Source of the DNA: Candidatus Parcubacteria bacterium
GTDB taxonomy: Bacteria; Patescibacteriota; Minisyncoccia; UBA6257; 2-01-FULL-56-20
Reading direction: 5' to 3'
Assembly: GCA_027324805.1 (NCBI GenBank)
Contig: DAHVRZ010000006.1
Coordinates: 1 to 42,631 of the forward strand
Length of the DNA: 42,631 nt
The notes beneath the pieces were generated by a model. It saw only the letters and a list, made by a program, of their open reading frames with translations, searched no databases and was not told where the DNA came from. The translations under genes were made by a program, and so were the position numbers. How positions within the stretch are numbered: the first letter of the stretch is position 1; each line of letters starts with the position of its first letter. Below, in pieces: positions 27,719 through 36,773 of this stretch.

Positions 27719-28201
27719 CTAGTGGGCTTGGGCAAGCGCGGAAGCGAGCGATTGCTGGAATGCCTGGCTCGTCTGCGTGGCGCCGGAAACGATGTTCACG
27801 TTCGCACTCTGCGCGGCGACCGCTTCCTGGGCGAGAACGGGAAGGGATGTCCGGCTCTCGTCGATCGTATGGCCAGGATTGCTCGGGTATTGCGGGAAGG
27901 TGATATTGGAGAGTTTCCCTCCCTGTATGACCGCTATCACCTGGAGCTGTCCGTAGAATGCATCGGCAAGCGAACCGGTATACGTGCCGTCCTTATACTG
28001 TCCCGTACCGGACGAAGAAGCGGAACCGGAGGCCGTACTTCCTCCCGAGGAGGAAGAGGAAGATGTGGACGGCAACGAAGGCAGCGGCGGGATGATGGCC
28101 AGCTGGCCGTTATTTTGGCTGTTGGAGCTGAAGATCGCATATGCGGCGATCACGGCAACCACGATGGCACCGATTATATATTTGGTAATGGATGATTTCA
28201 T
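27719..28201 (-). CDS. Membrane-anchored FMN-binding domain protein
   Basis: N-terminal TM, Ser/Gly linker, YKDGTYTGSLADAFYGQLQVIAVIQGGKLSNITFPQYPSN...NIVSGATQTSQAFQQSLASAL (SGAT flavinylation-type motif). Confidence 0.9.
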   Translation of the reverse strand: MKSSITKYIIGAIVVAVIAAYAIFSSNSQNNGQLAIIPPLPSLPSTSSSSSSGGSTASGSASSSGTGQYKDGTYTGSLADAFYGQLQVIAVIQGGKLSNITFPQYPSNPGHTIDESRTSLPVLAQEAVAAQSANVNIVSGATQTSQAFQQSLASALAQAH

Positions 28202-28278
28202 AAGGAGAATTATACCAGGCTGTTTTCTTTATACGAAAACGCTCGCATGTTTGGTGCACGTGCCGTATAATGAGCGCA

Positions 28279-30282
28279 ATGCCGTCACCTCACGCAATAG
28301 ATCCGGCGCTTTTCTCGGAAGACATCAATCCCGCCGACGATTTTTTCAGCTATGTGAATGCAAAGTGGATCGCGGCGAACCCGATCCCGCCGGAGGAATC
28401 CCGCTGGGGCTCTTTTTATGTGCTCCGCGTGGAGGCCGAGCATCATCTTAAAGATATCCTTGAGGAATTATCGAAAAAATCTGACGAAACGCTTGACCCG
28501 ACGGCGCGGAAGGTCAGGGATTTTTACCGAACCGGTATGGATGAGGAGAGGCTCGCGGCGGAAGGCGATGCCCCGCTCAAGCCGCTGCTCGATATGGTCG
28601 CCGGGATAGGCGACATCGGCGGCCTTTCGTCCGCGCTCGGCAAACTCCACCGCGCGGGCATCGGCGCATTCTGGGCGACGGGCGTGGACCAGGACGTGAA
28701 GGCCAGCGAGGTTATGGCGCTCTACCTTTCACAGGGCGGCCTCGGTCTTCCGGATCGTGATTATTATTTGAATGGCGACGAAAAGAGCAAAACGATCCGC
28801 GAAGGATATGCCCGGTTTGCGGAAGGGATCATCGCCGCCGCGCCGTCGGTGGGCGGTCCTTCGGTTCCCGGCGGCGCGCCGATCCCCGCAAAGTTCATCG
28901 ATCTCGAAACGAAGCTCGCTGCGGCGTCCATGACGCGCGTCGAATTGCGCGATATAGAGAAGCAGTACAACAAAATGGCGCCGGAGGAACTCGCCGCGCT
29001 TGCGCCGAAAGTGGATTGGGAGGGGTATTGGGCCGCAGCCGGCATCGCAAAGCCCGCGTACGTGATCGTCTGCCAGCCGAAGTTCATGGAGGAGGTGAAT
29101 CGTATGGTTGTCGAAATGCCGCTGGAGGAGATCAAACAATATCTCCGCTGGCGCATCCTCGATGATCTTGCGAATGTACTCGACGAGAATTTCAGCAAAC
29201 GAACCTTCGAGTTCTACGGCCGTGCGTTCGCCGGCGCGAAAGAAATGAAACCGCGCTGGCGACGCGTCCTCGGTGCGGTGAACGGTTTGCTTGACGAAGC
29301 GCTTGGCAGAATATACGTGGAGCGGCACTTCAGCGAGGATGCGAAGAAGAAGATCGCCGATCTTGTCGGGCATCTTACCGCCGCTTATCGCGCGCGTATC
29401 GAAAAGCTCGATTGGATGAGCGACGAAACAAAAAAGAAGGCGGTCGCCAAGCTCGGTACGGTGACGAAGAAGCTCGGCTATCCGGACAAATGGAAAGACT
29501 ACGGTCTGCTCGAGATCGGTACGGATTCCTACGCCGCGAACTACATGCGGGCGCACGCGTTCGAGTTCGACCGGCAGGTGAAGAAGATCGGCGGCCCGGT
29601 GGACCGCACGGAGTGGCATATGCCGCCGCAGATGGTGAATGCGTACTATAATCCGCCGATGAACGAGATCGTGTTTCCGGCGGCGATCCTTCAGCCCCCG
29701 TTCTTCGATCCGGACGCCGACCTCGGCGCGAACTACGGCGGCATCGGCACCGTGATCGGCCATGAGCTGACGCACGGATTCGACGATCAGGGTTCCTTGT
29801 TCGACCTCAACGGCAATCTTGCGAACTGGTGGACGCCGGAGGATAAGGCGCGCTTCGACGCGAAGACCGCGAAGCTCGCGGAGCAGTATGACCGGTACGA
29901 ACCCCTGCCGGGCCTCCGGCTGAACGGCAAACTCACGCTTGGCGAGAATATCGCCGATCTCGGTGGTCTGGTCATTGCGTACGACGCGCTTCGACTCGCG
30001 CTCGGGGAAGCGGCAAATGAAGCTGCCGCCGCGCAGACGGCAATCGGACCGATCGACGGACTGACGCCCTTCCAGAGATTTTTCATAAATTACGCGATCA
30101 CTGAGCGCGGCGAATATCGCGAGGAAGCGCTCCGTTTACAGGTACAGACCGATCCGCATTCTCCCTCGCGTTTCCGCGTGAACGGGCCGCTCTCGGATAT
30201 GGAGGAATTCTACGAAGCATTCAATGTGAAAGAAGGCAACGCACTTTGGCGTTCGGGGGGGGAGCGCGTGAATATCTGGTAG
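28279..30282 (+). CDS. M13 family zinc metallopeptidase (PepO/neprilysin-like)
   Basis: IGTVIGHELTHGFDDQGSLFDLNGNLANWWTPED...GENIADLGGLVIAYDAL; N-terminal DDFFSYVNAKWI. Confidence 0.96.
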   Translation: MPSPHAIDPALFSEDINPADDFFSYVNAKWIAANPIPPEESRWGSFYVLRVEAEHHLKDILEELSKKSDETLDPTARKVRDFYRTGMDEERLAAEGDAPLKPLLDMVAGIGDIGGLSSALGKLHRAGIGAFWATGVDQDVKASEVMALYLSQGGLGLPDRDYYLNGDEKSKTIREGYARFAEGIIAAAPSVGGPSVPGGAPIPAKFIDLETKLAAASMTRVELRDIEKQYNKMAPEELAALAPKVDWEGYWAAAGIAKPAYVIVCQPKFMEEVNRMVVEMPLEEIKQYLRWRILDDLANVLDENFSKRTFEFYGRAFAGAKEMKPRWRRVLGAVNGLLDEALGRIYVERHFSEDAKKKIADLVGHLTAAYRARIEKLDWMSDETKKKAVAKLGTVTKKLGYPDKWKDYGLLEIGTDSYAANYMRAHAFEFDRQVKKIGGPVDRTEWHMPPQMVNAYYNPPMNEIVFPAAILQPPFFDPDADLGANYGGIGTVIGHELTHGFDDQGSLFDLNGNLANWWTPEDKARFDAKTAKLAEQYDRYEPLPGLRLNGKLTLGENIADLGGLVIAYDALRLALGEAANEAAAAQTAIGPIDGLTPFQRFFINYAITERGEYREEALRLQVQTDPHSPSRFRVNGPLSDMEEFYEAFNVKEGNALWRSGGERVNIW

Positions 30283-30291
30283 AATGGAACG

Positions 30292-30906
30292 GTGAGGCTG
30301 ATCAGACCTGTTGGAAAGACCGAAGTGAAGAGGGCCTTTATCGTTGCCCAATATATCCGCAAGCGCAGAGACGGGCGATATTTGAAAACGCTTTCCGAGA
30401 AAGAGTTTGCCCGAAAACTTGCCGCGGCAAAAAAGTATGCGAAAGGGTTCGATGACGCGAAATTGGATCGCGCGATAGGGAAAGAGGACGCTACACGCCG
30501 CGACGATTATAATGCCGTTCGGTGGTATCTTGGAACGGTGAAGATGAGAGAGGTTGGAGTGTGGAATGGGGCCGGTGGCCTGCCGTTCTTATGGACAAAA
30601 GGTTCCCTGGAAGAGACCGGCAAGAAAGTCGCGCGCGCTCTCAATGCGGATCCGGGCGTTTTGAAGAGCAGGGCGAGGCGGGCGATCCTTGGTATTTTGA
30701 AAACATCGTTCCGTGCCGTGCAGGAAGAAAAATATCTCCTTCCGATCGTTTTGCCGGGAGGGTTCAGAAAGTCCTGCCGGAAGGGATCGAAGATATTCAG
30801 AGGCGATGTCGATGACGGTTGTATGCGGTCGATAGCGCTTGCGGTGGCCGGACAAAAGACGATGAGGGTCTATATGGGAATAAGGAAGAAAAAGAGCGGA
30901 AAATAA
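30292..30906 (+). CDS. Hypothetical basic protein (GTG start)
   Basis: 204 aa ORF; TGGTAGAAT box overlapping the M13 gene stop codon, 6 nt before GTG. Confidence 0.5.
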   Translation: MRLIRPVGKTEVKRAFIVAQYIRKRRDGRYLKTLSEKEFARKLAAAKKYAKGFDDAKLDRAIGKEDATRRDDYNAVRWYLGTVKMREVGVWNGAGGLPFLWTKGSLEETGKKVARALNADPGVLKSRARRAILGILKTSFRAVQEEKYLLPIVLPGGFRKSCRKGSKIFRGDVDDGCMRSIALAVAGQKTMRVYMGIRKKKSGK

Positions 30907-30969
30907 TTGGTTTTTGGCATAAAATATGCTAAAATTGGCATATTGGAGGCAAACGAAAAACCCACGAAT

Positions 30970-33099
30970 ATGGCTGAAAAAGACCCAAAAAAAGCTTCAA
31001 AAGCCGAGGACAAGCAGGTCAAAAAAAACGATACGTTAAGCAATACCAAAGGCAGCGCCACTTATAGCGCGAAGGACATCTTCGTCCTCGAGGGGCTCGA
31101 GCCGGTCCGTAAACGGCCGGGCATGTACATCGGCTCGACCGGAACCTCCGGCCTCCATCATCTTATTTGGGAGATCGTGGACAATGCGATCGACGAAGCG
31201 ATGGCGGGCTATGCCAAAAACATCACCGTCGAACTTTTGCCGGATGACGCGGTGGCGGTGAGGGACGATGGCCGCGGCATGCCGGTTGATATCCACCCGC
31301 AGACCAAAAAGTCCGCGCTCGAGACGATCATGACCACGCTCCACGCCGGCGGCAAATTCGGCGGCGCGGGCTATAAGGTGTCGGGCGGTCTCCATGGCGT
31401 GGGCGCATCCGTCGTGAACGCGCTCTCCCAATGGACCAAAGTGGAGGTGGAGCGTGACGGAGGCATGTTCGTCCAGGAATACAAGCGCGGTATCCCCGAA
31501 TACAAAGTGAAGAAGGTCGGCGCATCGAAGCGGCATGGCACGAAGGTGTCGTTTATTCCCGATGCGCAAATATTCTCCGAACTCGAATTCAGTGACAGGA
31601 CGATCCTCGAACGCCTTCGCCAGCAGGCTTATCTCACCAAGGGCATCCGCATCAACTTTTACGATCGCCGCAGGGCGGAAGCGCCGTTCTTTTACGGATT
31701 TTATTTCGAAGGCGGCGTGCTTTCGTTCGTGAAGTTCCTGGCGCAGGGCAAGAACAAGTTGAACGAAGATATCTTCTATGTGGAGAAGGAGATGGAGCAT
31801 ATGGACATCGAGTGCGCGTTCCTTTATGTGGATGACACGCGCGTGACCGAGATGAGCTTCGCGAACAACATCCACACGCCGGAAGGCGGTATGCACCTCA
31901 CCGGGTTCCGGTCGGCCTTGACGCGTTCGCTCAATAATTACGCGCGTGCGGAGGGATGGCTCAAGGAAAAAGAGGAGAACCTCACGAGCGACGATGTGCG
32001 CGAAGGCCTCGTTGTGGTGCTCTCGGTGAAGCTGCGGGATCCGCAGTTCGAGGGACAGACGAAGGCCAAGCTCGGCAATCCCGAGGCGCGCACCGCGACC
32101 GAAGCTGTCATCAATGAGGCATTCAAGGATTTTCTCGAGAAGCATCCGCAGGAAGCGAAAGCCGTCATCCAGAAAGTGATCCTGAGCGCAAAAGCGCGCC
32201 TCGCGGCGAAGGCCGCGCGTGAGACCGTGCTCCGCAAAGGAGCCTTCGAAGGCCTCACGCTCCCGGGCAAGCTCGCCGACTGCACGTCGAAAAGTGCCGC
32301 GGAATCCGAACTCTTCATTGTGGAAGGCGATTCCGCGGGCGGTTCGGCGAAACAGGGCCGCAACCGGCACACGCAGGCCATCCTTCCGCTCAAGGGAAAG
32401 ATACTCAACGTGGAACGTGCGCGACTCGACAAGATGCTTGCGAACAACGAAGTGCGCTCGCTTGTGGTCGCGATCGGCACCGCGATCGGCGAGGAGTTCA
32501 ATATGGAAAAGCTCCGCTACCACAAGATCGTCATCATGACCGATGCCGACGTGGATGGCGCGCACATCCGGACGCTCCTTCTCACGCTCTTCTACCGCTA
32601 TTTCAAGGAAGTGATCGAACAGGGATATGTCTATATTGCCCAACCGCCGCTCTACCGCATCCAGCTCGGCAAAACGATCCGATACGCATTCTCGGATGAG
32701 GAAAAAGAAAAGGTTTCAGCGGAGCTCGCGAATGCACAGCCGACGAAGGCAGCGAAAGCCGGAAAAGGAGCGAAGGCAAAGGACGCAGCCGAAGAGGAAG
32801 AGGCTGCCCAGGAGGGAGATGAGGATGGATCTGTCGGAGCAGGCGAAGGATCCGCGGAAGGAAAGAGCGACGGCAAGCGCCAGCCAAACATCCAGCGCTA
32901 CAAGGGCCTCGGTGAAATGAATCCGGAGCAGCTCTGGGAAACGACCATGAACCCGGAAAATCGCGTGTTGAAGCGCGTGATGATCCAGGATGCCGAGAAG
33001 GCGGACCATCTCTTCACGGTGCTCATGGGAGACTCCGTTGAGCCGCGCAAAAACTTCATCCAGGCCCATGCCGCGACGGTGCAGAACCTCGATGTATAA
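30970..33099 (+). CDS. gyrB: DNA gyrase subunit B (or topoisomerase IV B) with low-complexity insertion
   Basis: VLEGLEPVRKRPGMYIGSTGTSGLHHLIWEIVDNAIDEAMAG; ELFIVEGDSAGGSAKQGRNRHTQAILPLKGKILNVE; IMTDADVDGAHIRTLLLTLFYR; RYKGLGEMNPEQLWETTMNPENR. Confidence 0.95.
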   Translation: MAEKDPKKASKAEDKQVKKNDTLSNTKGSATYSAKDIFVLEGLEPVRKRPGMYIGSTGTSGLHHLIWEIVDNAIDEAMAGYAKNITVELLPDDAVAVRDDGRGMPVDIHPQTKKSALETIMTTLHAGGKFGGAGYKVSGGLHGVGASVVNALSQWTKVEVERDGGMFVQEYKRGIPEYKVKKVGASKRHGTKVSFIPDAQIFSELEFSDRTILERLRQQAYLTKGIRINFYDRRRAEAPFFYGFYFEGGVLSFVKFLAQGKNKLNEDIFYVEKEMEHMDIECAFLYVDDTRVTEMSFANNIHTPEGGMHLTGFRSALTRSLNNYARAEGWLKEKEENLTSDDVREGLVVVLSVKLRDPQFEGQTKAKLGNPEARTATEAVINEAFKDFLEKHPQEAKAVIQKVILSAKARLAAKAARETVLRKGAFEGLTLPGKLADCTSKSAAESELFIVEGDSAGGSAKQGRNRHTQAILPLKGKILNVERARLDKMLANNEVRSLVVAIGTAIGEEFNMEKLRYHKIVIMTDADVDGAHIRTLLLTLFYRYFKEVIEQGYVYIAQPPLYRIQLGKTIRYAFSDEEKEKVSAELANAQPTKAAKAGKGAKAKDAAEEEEAAQEGDEDGSVGAGEGSAEGKSDGKRQPNIQRYKGLGEMNPEQLWETTMNPENRVLKRVMIQDAEKADHLFTVLMGDSVEPRKNFIQAHAATVQNLDV

Positions 33100-33102
33100 C
33101 GG

Positions 33103-33132
33103 TTGACGGAAGGGGATTTTTCGTGCTATACT
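33103..33132 (+). promoter_or_regulatory. Promoter of secE: TTGACG-N18-TATACT with extended -10
   Basis: TTGACG 33103-33108, TGC-TATACT 33124-33132, ATG at 33142. Confidence 0.75.
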
Positions 33133-33141
33133 GCAAAAACT

Positions 33142-33330
33142 ATGGTTGCAGGTATCAAGAAATTCTTCGCGGAATCCCGCCAGGAGCTTCGGCACGTGAA
33201 CTGGCCGACGCGTCGGGAGGCGCTCCGCCTTACAATGATCGTGATCGGCATGGCGGTCGCGCTCGCGGCATTTCTCGGTGCATTCGATTATCTGTTTTCA
33301 GCGATAATGAAAAGCTTCATCATCCTTTAA
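33142..33330 (+). CDS. secE: Preprotein translocase subunit SecE
   Basis: 62 aa; FFAESRQELRHVNWPTRREALRLTMIVIGMAVALAAFLGAFDYLF; directly upstream of nusG. Confidence 0.95.
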   Translation: MVAGIKKFFAESRQELRHVNWPTRREALRLTMIVIGMAVALAAFLGAFDYLFSAIMKSFIIL

Positions 33331-33343
33331 TATAGTAACCATC

Positions 33344-33916
33344 ATGGCATTGCACTCACCCCAATCAAAAGGGCATATCGAGCGTTCCGCGACCCGTCAG
33401 TGGTATGCCGTACAGACATACTCGGGTTACGAGGAGGCTGTTGCGCGCTACCTCCGCCAGCGCGTGGAATCTCTCGCGATGGGCGACAAGATATTCCAGG
33501 TGCTTGTGCCGAAGGAGAAAAAGGTGAGGGTGAAGGGTGGTCGCCGTACGACCGTGGAGGAAAAGATCTATCCGGGGTATGTGCTCGTGGATATGATCCT
33601 TACCGAAGATTCGTGGTACGTGGTGCGCAATACGCCTCGGGTGACCGGCTTCGTCGGTCCCGATAATACGACGCCGACCCCGCTTTCGCGCGAAGAGGTG
33701 GAGAACCTTCTCTCGCGCAGCGACAAGGAAGAAGGAAGGGTGAGCCTTGACCTGCAGGTGGGTGATTTGGTAAAAATAACCGACGGTCCGTTCAAGGAAT
33801 ATGACGGCAAGGTTGCCGAAGTGAACGAAGAGAAAGGGAGCATAAAGGTGCTCGTGCCGATCTTCGGCAGGGATACCGCCGTCGAGCTCGATTCGCTCCA
33901 GGTAAGGAAGGTATAA
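33344..33916 (+). CDS. nusG: Transcription termination/antitermination factor NusG
   Basis: RQWYAVQTYSGYEEAVARYLRQRVES...VRNTPRVTGFVGPDNTTPTPLSREEVENLL...VGDLVKITDGPFKEYDGKVAEVNEEKGSIKVLVPIFGRDTAVELDSLQVRKV. Confidence 0.97.
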   Translation: MALHSPQSKGHIERSATRQWYAVQTYSGYEEAVARYLRQRVESLAMGDKIFQVLVPKEKKVRVKGGRRTTVEEKIYPGYVLVDMILTEDSWYVVRNTPRVTGFVGPDNTTPTPLSREEVENLLSRSDKEEGRVSLDLQVGDLVKITDGPFKEYDGKVAEVNEEKGSIKVLVPIFGRDTAVELDSLQVRKV

Positions 33917-33941
33917 CACCCGATAATATATTTTCAAAAAA

Positions 33942-34145
33942 ATGTCCCAACAGTGCTTTTTCTGCTCGCAGAACATCAAGAATATAGACTATAAGGAAGT
34001 GGATCTTCTTCGCAGGTTCGTTTCGAGCCAGGCGAAGATCATCGATCCGCGCCATACGAATGTCTGTGCGAAGCACCAGCGAAAGCTTGCGACGGCGATA
34101 AAGCACGCGCGCTTCATGACGCTCCTTCCATACGTCCGCAAATAA
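33942..34145 (+). CDS. rpsR: 30S ribosomal protein bS18
   Basis: IDYKEVDLLRRFVSSQAKIIDPRHTNVCAKHQRKLATAIKHARFMTLLPYV with a zinc-type CxxC N-terminus. Confidence 0.93.
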   Translation: MSQQCFFCSQNIKNIDYKEVDLLRRFVSSQAKIIDPRHTNVCAKHQRKLATAIKHARFMTLLPYVRK

Positions 34146-34164
34146 TCCATAACCTTCGCTATAA

Positions 34165-34198
34165 GAAACGGCGCCATCCTCGGGCGCCGTTTCTTTTT
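34165..34198 (+). terminator. Rho-independent terminator after rpsR
   Basis: GAAACGGCGCC-atcctcg-GGCGCCGTTTC-TTTTT. Confidence 0.9.
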
Positions 34199-34242
34199 GC
34201 ATTTCGCTGGGCCGCCGCATCCCGTGATATAATGGAATGACA

Positions 34243-34842
34243 ATGAACGCTTTCAATCAGGCAGGGTTCGCGGCGATCCATGGGCTTTCGGGAAGGAATT
34301 TCCTCGCCGACATCGCCGGTATCTTCTTTGCGGAATGGCTGCCGTATTTCCTCGTGCTCGGATTTTTTGTGGTGCTGTTCCTGCAGAAAGGCACGCGGCG
34401 GCGCATCTATATCTTTGCCGAGGGTGCGCTTGCGGTGATCCTCGCGCGCGGCATCGTGACGCCGGTCATCCAGTTCTTCTACCACGAGATACGGCCGTAC
34501 GAATTCTACGGCATCTCGCCGCTCGTCACGACGAGCGGATGGTCGTTCCCTTCGGCGCATATGACGCTCTTTTTCGCGCTCGCGACGGTGCTGTGGTTCT
34601 CGGCGAAAAACCGCGTGAAAGGTCTCTGGTATTTTCTTCTTCCGGCGCTCATCGGCGTGGCCCGGATCTATGCCGGCCTTCACTGGCCGCTCGATATCAT
34701 CAGCGGCGCCGTGATCGGCATCGCATCCGCGCTCCTCGTCCGTTGGCTCCTTGCGGGAAGCAGAAAGAGACTTTTTGTTTTCCGCGGCGGCGAAGGTTCG
34801 CCATTGTCGGCGGTCCCGAAGGACACCGGCGCTACTTCTTAG
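34243..34842 (+). CDS. PAP2-family phosphatase (undecaprenyl-diphosphatase-like)
   Basis: RPYEFYGISPLVTTSGWSFPSAHMTLFFALATVLW...GVARIYAGLHWPLDIISGAVIG. Confidence 0.9.
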   Translation: MNAFNQAGFAAIHGLSGRNFLADIAGIFFAEWLPYFLVLGFFVVLFLQKGTRRRIYIFAEGALAVILARGIVTPVIQFFYHEIRPYEFYGISPLVTTSGWSFPSAHMTLFFALATVLWFSAKNRVKGLWYFLLPALIGVARIYAGLHWPLDIISGAVIGIASALLVRWLLAGSRKRLFVFRGGEGSPLSAVPKDTGATS

Positions 34843-35263
34843 GAACGGATCCGTCCACGTTCGAGGTGCAATAGGCGCATCGTCGGGCTGCAATGGGGAT
34901 GTTGCTCAGGCATTCCGGACATTGCTTGGTGGTTGCTTCCGCCGGAGGCCCCTTTGGAGCCAATGTTTCGCTGAGCTTATTGATGGGAAGGACGACGAAG
35001 AAATAGACTGCGATCGCCGTGATGAGGAACGAGATGACGTTATTGAGGAAATCCCCGTACATGAACTGCGCGCCGTGGATCGTGAAGGAGAAGGTGGCGA
35101 ACTGGGGCTTCCCGAAAATCGCCGCAATGAGCGGCGTAAAGATGTCCTTTACGAGCGACGACACGACGGCGTTGAATGCCGCGCCGATCATGATGCCGAC
35201 CGCAAGGTCCACCACGCTGCCGCGAAGGATAAATTGCCTGAAACCGGCGAACATATTTTTCAT
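34832..35263 (-). CDS. mscL: Large-conductance mechanosensitive channel MscL with C-terminal zinc ribbon
   Basis: MKNMFAGFRQFILRGSVVDLAVGIMIGAAFNAVVSSLVKDIFTPLIAAIFG...GDFLNNVISFLITAIAVYFFVVLPINKL then CPECLSNIPIAARRCAYC. Confidence 0.95.
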   Translation of the reverse strand: MKNMFAGFRQFILRGSVVDLAVGIMIGAAFNAVVSSLVKDIFTPLIAAIFGKPQFATFSFTIHGAQFMYGDFLNNVISFLITAIAVYFFVVLPINKLSETLAPKGPPAEATTKQCPECLSNIPIAARRCAYCTSNVDGSVPKK

Positions 35264-35289
35264 GGCGTTGCATCCATTATAGCAGATCG

Positions 35290-36726
35290 TCATTTTGGTC
35301 GGCATTCGCTCTGTCGGGAGCGCATCGGGAATGAAACCGTGAAGACGGATCCTTCGCCTTCGGCTCCGCCGACGTTCACCGCACCGCGAAAATCCTCCTC
35401 GACCGTCTTTTTCACGGTCGCGAGGCCTATACCGATCCCTTCCGTTTTATCTTTCGTAGTGAAGAACGGCGTGAATATCTTTTCGCGGGAATCGTCCGGT
35501 ATGCCGCAGCCGAAATCCTTGACGGAGATGACAAAATTTTTTCCGCGTGTTTCGGCGCGCACAATAACCTCCCTGCGTCGCGTCCCGTCGTAGGGGATGG
35601 CACGGTAGGCGTCGATCGCATTCGTAAGGAGATTGATGACGATCTGATGGAATTTGAAAGGGATGCCTTCGTACAGGAACGGGTCACGATCCTGGCCCTC
35701 GATGAAAATGTCGACGTTCTCTTTGTTCGCCTTATACGATACGAGTCTGACGGCCTGTGCGATGCCTTCCCTGAGGGAAAATTCCTCGCATGAATTGTCC
35801 CTCCCCAGCTGTTCCTGGACGGCACGCATGAATTGCCGTATCTGGCGCGTGGTTTCGTATGCGGCGGCGAGGGACGGGTCATCTTCCATGTATCCTTCAG
35901 TGCGGAGGGAAAGGGCGGCGAGGAGGTTGAGAAGGTCATGGAACAGTCCCGATGAAAGCTGGCCGAATTCGGCGAACCGGTGGACTTGGGCGATCTCCTC
36001 GAATTGGGCGCGACGAAGCTCTTCCGTGCGCTCGGCGACGCGCATTTCGAGCAGATCCCGCTCCTTGGTAAGCGCCTGTTCGGATGCTCTTGCACGCACA
36101 AGAGATTTTTCCATGTCGCGGTTCGAGAGCCAGCTTACCGTCATAATGAGAAAATAAAACATGCCGAAGGTGGCGATATCGTCAGCGCTGGGATATTGCG
36201 GTTCGTGAGAAAGGAGGCCGTTGATATGAACGGTCCATATCCCGGATGCGATTGCCGCAATAAGTGTCGTCGCCACGAATCCTGCCGTGCTGCCGAGAAG
36301 GATACTGGCGGTGCAGATGATGAATGCATAGGCGAGAAGGGCGGTGGGTAGGTCAACCCCCCAATTGAGCGAAGCATAGACGTTGCCGAGGAAAAGCGTG
36401 GTTATGAGGAAATAGGATGCGACCATATAATGCCCGCGGCGCGAAAGAGCGAGGATGGCCGTAAAAAGCGCAGGAAAGACAGAGAACATCGGGAACGGTA
36501 TGCCCATGTAGGAAGGTTGGCCGATAAGGGCGTGATAGAGCGCCAGGCCATCGAACGCAATGAGCGCGGCGATGGAGGTGACGAGTATGACGTTCAGAAT
36601 ATATTCCTTCCTGCGCGCATCCTCGCCGGTACTTACGGGGCGGATGAGTGCGGAATGGAAAACCGCCCGCCATCGCGCAAGCGCGGGCAGGGGTTCATGT
36701 CCGGATGGTAGGGGCTTGATGGTCAT
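35290..36726 (-). CDS. Sensor histidine kinase (multi-TM)
   Basis: Several TM helices, coiled-coil, FAEFGQLSSGLFHDLLNLLAAL (H-box), NLLTNAIDAYRAI (N-box), DFGCGIPDDSREKIFTPFFTTKDKTEGIGIGLATVKKTVEED (G-boxes). Confidence 0.9.
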   Translation of the reverse strand: MTIKPLPSGHEPLPALARWRAVFHSALIRPVSTGEDARRKEYILNVILVTSIAALIAFDGLALYHALIGQPSYMGIPFPMFSVFPALFTAILALSRRGHYMVASYFLITTLFLGNVYASLNWGVDLPTALLAYAFIICTASILLGSTAGFVATTLIAAIASGIWTVHINGLLSHEPQYPSADDIATFGMFYFLIMTVSWLSNRDMEKSLVRARASEQALTKERDLLEMRVAERTEELRRAQFEEIAQVHRFAEFGQLSSGLFHDLLNLLAALSLRTEGYMEDDPSLAAAYETTRQIRQFMRAVQEQLGRDNSCEEFSLREGIAQAVRLVSYKANKENVDIFIEGQDRDPFLYEGIPFKFHQIVINLLTNAIDAYRAIPYDGTRRREVIVRAETRGKNFVISVKDFGCGIPDDSREKIFTPFFTTKDKTEGIGIGLATVKKTVEEDFRGAVNVGGAEGEGSVFTVSFPMRSRQSECRPK

Positions 36727-36773
36727 CGCTTCATGACTCGATTCCGGAATGAGGTCGGTATGATCGGGGCCCG

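Noticed and set aside
25980-27722. 580-aa plus-strand ORF
   Set aside because: Antisense to the RnfD-FNR and apbE genes, which have clear motifs.
31036-32643. 535-aa minus-strand ORF
   Set aside because: Antisense to gyrB; composition artefact.
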